NCBI GenBank assembly: GCA_964035545.1
Contig: OZ037771.1
Span: 11,784,980-11,848,979, forward strand
Direction: 5' to 3'
Source: Bugula neritina
Lineage: Eukaryota; Bryozoa; Gymnolaemata; Cheilostomatida; Bugulidae
DNA length: 64,000 bases
A program made the position numbers and the translations under genes. How positions within the stretch are numbered: the stretch's first letter is position 1; each line of letters starts with the position of its first letter. The notes beneath the pieces are model-generated. The model did not search any database and was not told where the DNA came from. It saw nothing but the letters and a program-made list of their open reading frames with translations. Shown here piece by piece: positions 53,461-64,000 of the stretch.

Positions 53461-55542
53461 CAGCAAGCACAGTCCACAGCGTCTGATGTGTATCATAGTA
53501 GGTTTATTAATTTGCATATTTTTAATTTGATGTCTTTCTCTGCAATTATGACTTTCAGCTTTAGAAGTTTTTTTGTTATATGCAGCACGTTTTCAAATTA
53601 AAAAAATTATCAACCTAAGAAGATACATACCTTTTGCTGTCTCCAATTTGCTGCTCAAATTTTTATTTTTGCTTCTGGTAGAAACAAGCATTTTTTCTAA
53701 CAATTTAGTTATAGTGTTTAAAAGTACTATATGGTTTCCCAGCAACCTTTACTTAGCTGAAATGTAACTTTCCAGTGTCAGAATAGCAGCTTTGACAAAA
53801 TTTCTCGTATACATATACTGCTAGTAACAGAGAAAATTATCTGTTCCTGCAATTACTTTTACTAAGGTCTATAGAGGGAGACCACATCCCTACAATTATG
53901 CAAAAGATAATAGACCCCCTGTAGTTTTGGGCCTAGTTTCTTTGCATCTTCATAATCATTTTAATCAGGAAACTTAAGTAAGCTTAGAAGTTTTTAATTT
54001 ACTAAAAATGGCTGCTAAGAGGGGTACCTTAGTTTGAACCTTATACAGAAATCCTATAATTAGCCTATTTGGCTGCAACTTCAAAAGCACTCTCATATTT
54101 ATAAATTCGTTTGAAGGAGTTTACCCTCAAATACTGTACAATAAAGAAAAAATTTCAAGCTAGCTGTTCTATTTTTCTTGGTTTTGTGTTATCTCAGTAC
54201 ACGCAGAGTTTATAGTCTCTATGAGAGACCTTTTTAACTGACTGAGGGCATAATAGCTGAGATCTTGTCTGCTGTCACTACAACACGGACTTTTATAATA
54301 GGAAATATTAAGAAATGCTTGCAGCTTACCCTTGCTACTAAATATTAGACCCTGTAGAATATAAGATAGGCCCTACACCAAGTTTCATTCACAATAAATC
54401 TAATGGGAATCAGTAGAGATGATGAATTCAAAGTTATTAACACATATTATTGAAAACTATTTATACATGTCTTACTCTTTTTGTTGGTAGTCAAATTATA
54501 TGACTAGCAAGAAGTCTAGATTTTGTTATTCACCCATTGCGCGAACAATACTTTTTCTAGCTGCATTATTTTACTTGAAAAATTTTCAAAACAGGGAAAC
54601 CAATTCAGCAACTGGTTTTAAAGTTTGAAAAAGGCATGTAGCACCAGTGTTACACTGGTCATCCGTCTCTATAAGAGTAACAATTCAGTTTAATTCCAAA
54701 TAGACAACCCCCTCCATATAGACGCCAAACAACATATTCTACTTAGACTGCCTACTGAACAGCTATATTTAAAAGCGTTAAAAAATGAAAATTGTACTTT
54801 TTATAATTAATATGTATTTTGCTGGAAATATTTTGTTGCATGCAATTAATAGAAGCTGGGGGAAACCCTGAGTATGTCTCATGTAAACACAGTTGGAGCA
54901 AATACACTAGATAACTGTAGAATGGCTAAATATTTGCAGCTGTAATACCTCTAAACAATTCAACTAAAAAGTAGACATGGATGTGGACATTGTGGCTATT
55001 TGGTAATTAGTATAATAGCTTAACAGTGGATTTGCTCTTATCCTTACTAAGTGACAGGCAAAGTAAGAATTTACAAAATAAAATCTTTTAACAACCTCCT
55101 ATCCCAATACATTAGGCCAAGAACTACGGCAAATTGAAATTAATGATGAGTGTCTTTAGATTGCCTAACTTTTTTGGAGCTACTTACATTTTTCTTTCCT
55201 ATATTGAAGAAAAAACAGCCATTTAGTTTAGACTTAGCAAAGGCTAGCAACTGTAAGATATGTAGTATTAGTCAAGTAGCTAACCTGTTACACAGGAAAC
55301 TTAATAAATAAAATGTTCTGCCTCAGCAAAAGAAGTTTAAGATTTTTACAACCGTGGCTCATTAAATGCTTGAATATTTTTATGTATAAACACCTAAAGT
55401 AAGTTTGTGATTTGAAATTAATGGCAAATAAGGTTAGACTCAACTTATTTACTATTGCCTTTCTCGGCCTGGGCCCAACCAGGCTAAGCAACTTAATTGA
55501 CTACTAAAAGTTTATGGAGAACTCGAACAGCTGACGTGTAAA
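53461..55542. other. No gene recognised
   Basis: About 2.1 kb of AT-rich DNA between the minisatellite and the inverted repeat. No convincing exon or repeat family. Confidence 0.5.
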
Positions 55543-56106
55543 ACCATGTAAAAGTCAGCCGATCAGCATTGTGTACCAGGTCAACACCCCACTATTATAG
55601 TTTATATAAAATTCTGCAAGTTCAGTTGCAAAATGCATGCTTCTAGAAAGCAGTTGTGCAACTTTTTTCAAGTGCATTACTTTATTTCATATCTTAAATT
55701 TATGATCTTTGATGTATTTTTCAAAACAATTAAATTGAGTGTGTATAAAATGCAATTAAAAATTGTATGTCTACAAAAATGACCTGGTACACTTTTGCAG
55801 CTGAAGGCCAGTTGTTACATAACTCTTAGCTTTATTTGTTCTCTATTATACTAGTATGAACTCTTGTTCTCCAATATGCCAGCTGGTAATGAGCCACCAG
55901 ATTTTGGTACAGAACTCTGATTAGCCGGGTTTTTGAATGGTTTTCTAATACATACATCTGATTGCCTGAATAGTGCACACTCCATCTACATTTACATGGT
56001 GCAAGCTACAGGGTAGTATTATACCAACTTTCTGTTTACTAATCTTTTGTTCACAATAGTAAATAGGCTATTCAGCAAAGATTTTATGGCATGTAAGCCA
56101 TGGGAA
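55543..56106 (+). repeat. Long inverted repeat, left arm
   Basis: About 560 bp whose reverse complement lies at 57,390-57,936, alignable from ACCATGTAAAAGTCAGCC to GTAAGCCATGGGAA with scattered substitutions and small indels. No coding capacity. Confidence 0.88.
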
Positions 56107-57389
56107 CCATCAACCCTCTCTGCTGTATATATTTTAGCTTGTAATAGCAAGTCTACATCATAGTGTTACTACCAATATTCTCATATAAACTTATTCAATT
56201 TTCTTCAGATAATAAAATCCCTCCTTCACTCATAGAAAATAACAAGCAATCATTCAATGATTTAGCTTTGGTAAACTATCATGTACAGTTTTTAAATGCA
56301 TTTCTTTTAGACTACCCTATTCTCCAGCTTACCAATACCATAGCTTAAAAAATGTGTATTGCAGCTTATGCTAAGCCTGAGTTGGCCGTTTCTGAACCTA
56401 AAATACTGTTTGTCTCTTATATTTGGACAATAGGTTGAACTAATCATATTATATTTACTTGCAGGATTTAAAATGCAAGTTTAGCAACAACATAGGTTTT
56501 TCTTTCAATGAATTATAAACACATAAATTATTGGTGTAGAGAAATTGCAATTTATGCTGCTTATGATAACATAATGTTTTTACACGATCTAATCTCATAG
56601 CTTTAAAATATCGTAAGAAATTTTTCTATGAAAGTACTGGATTTCATCAGTTATAGAGAAAGTACTAGACTTCATCAGTTATAGAGGGTGGCTGCAGATT
56701 GCAGAGATCCCAGCAGACAATAGGACTTTCAAGAAATGCTAGCTGAAGGCTTTACCCAATACTTTACCATTCAAACAGAATGTAATGGGTGTCAACATGC
56801 ATTACATAATGTTGTGACTATGCATAGTAATCTGGCTGTATGAGACAAGGCTTTGTTCATGAATTTAAGCAAATACTTCTGACAAACAACTATTGCTTTA
56901 CTTAGTAGCTGGTTTAAACCCATGCAGCTATAACAACAATAATTTTAATGAATGTTGTGTTTAAGCAATGGGTATAAATCATTCTTACTTTAAACACTGA
57001 AGTATTATCGGGCAATGACTAGTAATGAGGTGGTCAATTTTGATAGACTTTAAAGACAAGTATAAATGAAGCTAATTTACTCCTAAAAAAAATTGCAACC
57101 AAAAAAGTTTATTCTTTACTGAGTATAGGATTGTCGCATGTTAAATTATAACCTTAACTAAATAAGTCAAGACAGCAAGTGAACTACTTTAGGTGATAGA
57201 TGAATACTCTATATAAAACATCTTTTCTAAATATGTAAACTGCTAAACCCTACAGATAAATAATAAATACATGTGGTTTAACTACTAATGTTTATTGAAA
57301 CAATTTCAAAGTTTAGTAGAAAGAACTATAATGGGACAGATGCATAAGCAATATTAGCAGCAGTGATGGTTGATTAAACCTCTTTAGTA
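56107..57389. other. Loop of the long inverted repeat
   Basis: About 1.28 kb with no recognised gene. A 28-bp direct repeat containing TTCATCAGTTATAGAG occurs at about 56,635-56,690. If the structure is a foldback transposon, this would be its core, but no transposase was found. Confidence 0.5.
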
Positions 57390-57936
57390 GTTCCCATGGC
57401 TTACACGCCATAAAATCCTTGCTAAATAGCCTATTTACTATTATGAACAAAAGATTGATAAACAGAAAGATGGTATAATACTACCCTGTAGCTTGCACCA
57501 TGTAAAGGTAGACGGAGTGTACACTATTCAGGCAATCAGATGTATGTATTAGAAAACCATTCAAAAACCCGGCTAATCAGAGTTCTGTACCAAAAGCTGG
57601 CATATTGGAGAACAAGAGTTCATACTAGTATAATAGAGAACAAATAAAGCTAAGAGTTATGTAACAACTGGCCTTCAGCTGCAAAAGTGTACCAGGTCAT
57701 TTTTTTAGACATACAATTTTTAATTGCATTTTATACACACTTACTTTAGATGTTTTGAAAATACATCAGAGTGTCATAAATTTAAGATATGAAATAAAGT
57801 AATGCACTTAAAAAAAGTTGCACAACTACTTTCTAGAAGAATGCATTTTGCAACTGAACTTGCAGAATTTTATATAAGCTATATTAGTGGGGTGTTGACC
57901 TGGTACACTTTGCTGATCGGCTGACTTTTACATGGT
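57390..57936 (-). repeat. Long inverted repeat, right arm
   Basis: Reverse-complement partner of 55,543-56,106. Transcription across both arms would give a long hairpin RNA. Confidence 0.88.
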
Positions 57937-60900
57937 CTAAGTAATTTTAGAGGTAATGGCTTTCATTATAGAGCTAATAACAGGCTCCAACCTTATAGAG
58001 ATACACAAAGGGCTACATAAGGACAACAACAACTACAATAAGTATAACATAGGACATGAAGTTTGAAGCAATTTTGCTGGCAATTCCCCAAAGAATTAAT
58101 ATTATATCTAACTAATGTAAACTTTAAACACATTTTTTCAACTTGCTGAAACTTCATACCAGCAAGAAATCTTTTTAACGAAGATAAATTGCATTTTGTA
58201 AAACTGTTTGATGTTGCTGTGCAGCTCTGGCTGAATTATAATGAAACATAGAGCAAGCCATTTATTTTGCAAAACTAATCATAAAGTACAGAATAAATCA
58301 TGAAAAGTTGTATAATTTTGTATTTTATATCAAAAAAAGTTTTCTTTAGTTAAATTAACATTTCAGTTGTGGAAAGAACAACTGTTATATTGTTTCTAAT
58401 AGTTTCACTTGAAGCTTTCCTGCAGTGTAGCAGTGTTTGTTCTATCTATTCAGTCAGTTACCTAATTATTTATTAGTTTGTAGGCTGTTCTATTTACTCT
58501 AGGCCCTAGGCTTTAAGAATGAAGAACTAGCACTATTTAGCACCATCTAGCAATTGTAACCTATTGATAGTCCAGGGTGCTTTACTTGCCATACTCTGGC
58601 TTGCAGATCGAAGGATTCAAATTGCTTTTTATGACTAGATACCTGTTACATTTTGCTCTTACAAGATAAATCAATTTTAAAATATTCTCAAAGTAAAAAC
58701 ATGTTTAATGGTAGCACCATACATTGTTGTTCAGTTTGTATCTCTACCTCAATATTTTGCATTATTTTGTTCTATCAATTTGTGAAAAGAGCTACTGAAA
58801 GAGCTGTTGATGAAACTTAAAACAAATTGAAACATTTACCCCATACTCAACTTGCTGGATTGCTCTCTATCATGGTAGGCTATCAACAAAGCAAGCCAAA
58901 ATTGCTTATTCTGAAGTTTAGCTCTTGTGAAAATTGGCAAGCTTTAGTTAATAACCTGTAATTATATAGCCAAGTTGTTTAATTAAGATTTAAAGTAGCA
59001 TTGTGTTACACACAATAGTTTCGGAAAATAATTGAAAGAAAAATTTAATAATATATTACTATAAAGTACCAGGAAAGTCTTGCTGATGTTCATAAAGCAT
59101 GCATTAAACATTCTGTATTTCAATGGAAGATGACTTACACATTGTAGAAGGAAAGTTGTCTACTTGTCTTAGTTTACAAGGCTATGTCGTAATGCTAGTA
59201 GTAGACTGATACCCAAACAAACAAAAAAGGAAAAAATCTGGTGCTTGTCATAAATATTATGTTAGATTTGTCTCTCTAGCATTAGGACAAAAAGAGAGAT
59301 GAACCAGTTGCATATATAGTGCGATTGTGCATAAACTGCTATCCTAGCTTACAAATTGTTGAGTGCCAATATTTGAATTGTCAATATATTTATGCCGGTA
59401 AGGCCAGTAAGAAAATGTAGTTTACCAGTACAAGATTAAATAAAAAGTACGTACAAGCAGTAACAGAGACGAGTTCTGAAACGTCTGCTCATGCAAACAA
59501 AATGCCCAATTGCTAAGAGTTGGGAGCAGTTTTGAAGCTTGTATATTATACCACTAATTGTTAACATTAAATCTATAAAAGTTACTGCTAAAGATTGAAA
59601 AAAAAATCAAGGCACATTCAGAAGCTTGCTAATATATTTCTTTTGAAGCTATTGCAATTAAAGAGTAATTTGTAGTGTAACTGCTGCATTTCTAGCCAAC
59701 AAAAAGTTTCAATAGCTTATAAAAGGCTAGACAACGTGGTTTTCAAATTTTGTTTTAGTACACGTAGCTTCAGGTTTTTTAAGAAGCACTATTTTATATA
59801 TTAGCAACTGTGAAAGATATAGTTAGGGGTTGCTCTTATTTGTGCTCCGTAAAGCATTTAAAAAAAGAACTCAGATATGGGTTTGAGAAGAAAGAGCATA
59901 TAATTAGTAGCCTTACATTCAGCTTTAACTCAATATATTTTACTGAAGCGTTGAGTTAATCGCTATAGACTTTAGAGCATATGAAAGTGTACTAGCCGAC
60001 TGTTTTGTGTGCACTATAGCAAAGAATCACAGTTCAAAGTACATTTTCAGATATAAATGATTGTGAAAAATATATTCTAATTGGTTTAATCTTATCATAT
60101 ATTACAAGTCTCTTTGTTATGTAAATTCAAATAGAATACTATAATTATTTTGAAATAAATATTAAAAAATTATCAGCCTATTGTGCATTAGTACTTCAAA
60201 TAATATTAGCAATGACAAAAATATTAGTAGGACATTTTGTTCTCATATGATGCATCATGAAGATGAAGTGCAGAAAATGTGCTAATATTCTTAAGATTAG
60301 TTTAAAGCAATGGTGTTCTGCGTGTTTTTTAATGATTGATTACAAACAGTGCTCTCAAATTGCTATCTATATAACTGTTCAAAGAATCACCTAGGCAGAC
60401 TTTTAAGAAATCTGCAAAATACTGTACCTATACGGTTGATTTAATGAAAGGAATAGCTAGTAAAACTTCAAAAATAAGCCTTTGAAGCAAATCGTTTAGC
60501 ATCTGGTAAATAGAAGTGCATACTTGGCCATTTTTTTAGTATAATACCTATATAGTGGTGCTATCTATCCAATTGTTTTTTATTAAAAGACTTTAGAACA
60601 TATAGCTAGTTTAGAAATTAGTTTTATCTTGCTTATTTGTCCGAATTATAGTAGGTATATGCATGGTAGCTAAATGAACTTAACACACATATTTTTTAAT
60701 ACAGGAAAATACTATAGATATTAGATATTACAGTATAAACTGGCTGCAATCAAATTGAGTAATTTTTAAAATAAAATATACATTATACGTTTCATTCATT
60801 CTTTAAGTATACAATATAGGCTTATAATAATTTGAGGCAACTTTTTTTTAATTAATTATATCTGTATTTTGTCAACTAACTGCTATTCTATTTTTGCTAT

Positions 60901-61436
60901 TACAATATTTTACTTCACTTGCTTATTGAATGACGTGCAATTTCTTTTTCAAAGTACTTGTTTTTACAGTTTAAAACTATATACACTTGGTTCAATTTAA
61001 TTGAACTTTTCCTGTTATATAAAAAAATATATATATACAACTTTCATTACCTAAACAAAATATAAGAATAAGCAAAACATCAACAAATGTAATGAGGATG
61101 ATACAGGGTGCACTTCGAATTATTAGACATGAAAATCCTTATTCGATTTTAAAAAGGAAATACATAACATAGGAAATTGAAGTGTAATTTTTTTTATTTT
61201 GAATGCATGGCTATATCAGTTCCTTACAGAGAGTAATGGCATAGTATGAATAAAAGTTGAAAAATAATTTTTTTTTAACTGAAATTGTTGGATAATTAAT
61301 TATAGCAGACAAAGTAGAACAAAACCAATTGAGTTTCTATACTTTGCATAGTACAAATGTAATATAGCTTTTATTACTCAAAAAGTAAAAATGAGAAGAC
61401 AATTTCAAAGTAAAAATAATATGATATATTCTGATA
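57937..61436. other. No gene recognised
   Basis: 3.5 kb of AT-rich DNA. A faint tRNA-like stretch at 58,565-58,630 (GGATTCAAATT as possible B box) is not convincing. No exons recognised. Confidence 0.45.
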
Positions 61437-61530
61437 ACAGAGGGGGCTCTGTTTATAGGCCCCCTATGGTATCGAAATATACCAAATGCATATAAGCCCC
61501 CTATGAGCAGCCCCCTATGAAACCACATTT
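61437..61530 (-). repeat. CATAGGGGGC-type element, second copy
   Basis: Contains CAGAGGGGGCTCTG, GGCCCCCTATGGTAT and GCCCCCTATGAGCAGCCCC, the same motif set as 47,500-47,775 in the opposite orientation, and also lies beside a long (TA)n tract. Confidence 0.65.
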
Positions 61531-61532
61531 AA

Positions 61533-61730
<198 letters not shown>

Positions 61731-62273
61731 TGATTTTGGGTTGCTGACAGGTTTTCAACTTTTTTATGATAGCACTAAGTGTACTCAAGCAAATAATTTC
61801 TAACAGCTACCAAGCTGGTAGAGTGGACAACTCTATACTCACTAAAAGTAACTCAATTTAAATTGTACGCAAGTTATGAAAACAAATTAGGGAGAATTGG
61901 CAAACGGGAACAAATGAAATAGTGCTTCTATATATAATAGCATTAAATATGTTTTACCGCAGTTTACCTGCAGTGAGTAGCAAAAAGAAGTCACACGTTT
62001 TGATTCACTTTATTTCACACAGTAATATCTTGTATTAATTATATTATTACTTATAGTGGTTATTGTATACAACCTAGCATCATTAAGTTATAGCAGGTTT
62101 TTAACAAAATATATTTTGACGTGGGTATAGAGAAGGGCTTTGAATTTAAACAAACCAGACGAAATTTTCCCATATATAAAGATTATAAATATATTTACAT
62201 TCATCATTATCAGTAATATCATTATAGCAGCTAGCTATGATATAAATCTCAGCTGTATGAATATTCTCAAGAA
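61731..62273. other. No gene recognised
   Basis: A tRNA-like CAAGCTGGTAGAGTGG at about 61,810 could be a decayed polymerase III A box, but no matching B box was found. Otherwise AT-rich. Confidence 0.4.
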
Positions 62274-62456
62274 TCAGAGTGCTCCTTCACAGCAGCATTT
62301 GGTAGACAAGTTTTCGATACAGTAGTTGACATGTTGAGTGTCTGCAGTGAGACTAGAAGTAGAAGTGTCTGGGTTTACTGGATGTTTATACTGTTCTGCA
62401 GAGTCTATACTATCATAAAAAGACTCCCAGTCAACATAGTGAGCATATGTTCTTGT
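62274..62456 (-). other. Possible terminal exon, minus strand
   Basis: An open stretch of about 60 codons ending in TGA at 62,274-62,276, with non-repetitive composition (contains HYVDWESFYDSIDSAEQY) unlike the surrounding AT-rich DNA. The upstream acceptor is weak and no family is recognised. It could be the 3' end of a gene running in from the right, together with the candidate exon at 62,646. Confidence 0.3.
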
Positions 62457-62645
62457 TCATAATGATTAGTTGTTTTAAGAATCTTCTGTTTACAATGGTC
62501 AAGAACTATAACGTTGTACAAAGAAAACTAATTACAGACTCATTTACATAAGGGAACTTACTAAAAAATGGTCTCTGCATTGTTTACACTGTCTGTTTTA
62601 AATATTAGCAGATAATTTCCAGGTTTTACAGAATTTTGTACTCAC

Positions 62646-62684
62646 ACGGTGGACACGCAGACATGTTGGACAATCTAGACGTTG
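62646..62684 (-). other. Possible short exon with a CxxC motif, minus strand
   Basis: 39 nt bounded on the minus strand by a strong acceptor (poly-T then CAG) and a GTGAGT donor, phase 0. Encodes QRLDCPTCLRVHR, which could be part of a zinc-binding domain. Too short to assign, and linkage to 62,274-62,456 is not phase-proven. Confidence 0.3.
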
Positions 62685-62929
62685 CTGAAAAAAAGAGAAA
62701 TAACATAAATTGTAAATAAAATTGGAAGTAAAATATATTATATGAAATTCACTATAATATTATTATTTAGGATATAAGACATTTTAATGGATAAATATTA
62801 TCTACTAGCATCTGATCATGTTTGAGCTACAATTTTCTATAGCATTAAAGCATGAATAGCTGCATGCTGTACATTAAATAGCTGCATGATTGGGAGATGG
62901 TAATAAAATTAGGTTTAGACTACAAACCT

Positions 62930-62995
62930 GCGTCAATTGGGTGATAGAGTACTAGATCACATGTTCAAGACTTGCTAGATAAGTGTTAGTTTTAC
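62930..62995 (+). repeat. tRNA-like sequence, probably SINE relic
   Basis: GTCAATTGGGTGATAGAG resembles a tRNA D-arm/A box, and ATGTTCAAGAC about 25 bp later a worn B box. There is no acceptor-stem pairing, so it is not a functional tRNA gene. Confidence 0.35.
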
Positions 62996-64000
62996 ACTGA
63001 GCAGCAATATTAAATGTAAACTGAAATGGAAACACTACCTTAATATATGACAGATGCTAAAATTGAAAAGACTTTATAATTTATGTCAAATTTTTATACT
63101 TTTACTAGCAAACTTCAGTTTTTTCATGCAATATTTTAATAGAATAAAAAAAATATTATAATAACGTATACCACTATACTTTTACTAAAGAAATTTTTTG
63201 AAAAATGTGCATTGTAAATAATAGGAATTTAAAACACTTGCTATTTCTTCGCTATATATGATACAAATATTATGTAAAAATACTTTCACTTATATATAAG
63301 TAGAAGTAATTATGACTCATTAATATTAACTTATATTTTATATCATTGCAGAAAACTTGACATTAAAGGATATTTCAGTGCATGTTTCTATAGGGTGACT
63401 GACGAACCTGATTATTTGCTATAATAAATATTTGTATATGGTGTAAATATTTTCTCCCCAATAATTTAACTATCCTATAACAGCAACCATATATATGTTA
63501 CAGCAAAAAATAAGATTCTCAAATTATAAGAGTAATTTTCTTTGATGAGATGACTGTATTACAAAATGTCATTACAATAGATTATTATTGAAAAAAATGT
63601 AATTTAAATAGAGGCATATTACACACGTAATTCCAACTTTATTTTAAATATTTTGACTCAAAAGCACCAGATAAACAAAATTGTGAAAACAATGGTGTAA
63701 TCTAGATGTTTAAAAAAGGTTTGTTGAGTTGGTAAAAGTAAAATTCAAATTGACCGTCATCACATATTATAGTTGGTTCTGACATTAAAAATTTTAAGGG
63801 CTCAACGCTGATGGTCAAATGTTAATATATATTCATGTGAATGCATAACCATAAATAGGTTAGCTTAGAAAATGTATGTAAAAAGTTAGAAAATTTATAT
63901 GAAAGCTTATATAATAGTTATTCTAATTATAGATTTACTAGCATCTAACTCAATTTTATATCTGACACCATTATATATGATGTCCACTATACATTTAAGT
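62996..64000. other. No confident gene
   Basis: AT-rich. A plus-strand stretch after TCATTGCAG at 63,352 stays open for about 22 codons to TAA, which could be a last exon but is within chance expectation. Confidence 0.35.

Noticed and set aside
48063-53601. Many 80-180 codon frames of Tyr-Leu-Pro-Pro type
   Set aside because: Products of the 30-bp minisatellite; equivalent frames occur in several phases of the same DNA.
56635-56690. Second hammerhead-like TTCATCAG motifs
   Set aside because: Only the CTGATGA-like core is present on the minus strand; no stem II, GAAA or stem I partners.
62930-62995. Functional tRNA gene
   Set aside because: A- and B-box-like stretches only; no acceptor stem or anticodon arm pairing.
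63353-63425. Plus-strand terminal exon after TCATTGCAG
   Set aside because: Only about 22 codons open, no family similarity and no matching upstream exon.

Overview
The window is AT-rich animal DNA, not bacterial: coding sequence is cut into short exons with GT..AG introns, and most of the rest is microsatellite, minisatellite and decayed retroelements. The gene types (a small secreted thrombospondin type-1 protein, a duplicated class I methyltransferase family), CFDP2-like LINEs, LTR elements and retrozyme-type hammerhead repeats suit a marine invertebrate, probably a lophotrochozoan; I cannot name the species.

Layout. 1-3.8 kb: no recognised gene, one (TA)n tract. 3.9-5.8 kb: the one gene I can reconstruct without a defect, a four-exon secreted single-TSP1 protein of 101 residues. 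9.1-14.6 kb: a segmental tandem duplication whose units carry arrays of a TAAGTR hexamer and long (TA)n tracts. 15.07-15.61 kb: a head-to-tail dimer of a 271-nt unit. Each copy ends in a complete type I hammerhead ribozyme motif, and the dimer lies between (TA)n tracts (a metazoan retrozyme). A third copy lies inverted at 47.2 kb.

19-46.8 kb: three copies of one methyltransferase gene (a small possibly untranslated 5' exon plus six coding exons). Locus 1 (19.5-29.2 kb) has intact exons, but exons 2-3 sit on the opposite strand. A decayed LINE in the same interval is broken at the same place. Flipping about 22,481-27,520 would restore both the exon order and the LINE reading, so a roughly 5-kb inversion disrupted the gene. 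Locus 2 (31.4-36.5 kb) is collinear with one nonsense codon in exon 3 and a solo LTR in its 5' intron. Locus 3 (44.2-46.5 kb) is a plain pseudogene lacking exon 1, with a gag-bearing LTR retroelement remnant (40.9-43.3 kb) just upstream.

47.5-53.5 kb: a minisatellite of about 30-bp units (core GCCCCCTATG) with a higher-order repeat marked by a conserved spacer of about 130 bp; a related fragment is at 61.4 kb. 55.5-57.9 kb: a long inverted repeat (arms about 550 bp, loop about 1.3 kb). 58-64 kb: no confident gene, only weak exon candidates near 62.3-62.7 kb.

The loci do not form a pathway. The main story is local duplication and rearrangement driven by retroelements. The most notable items are the hammerhead-bearing retrozyme dimer and the inversion recorded jointly by a gene and a LINE.
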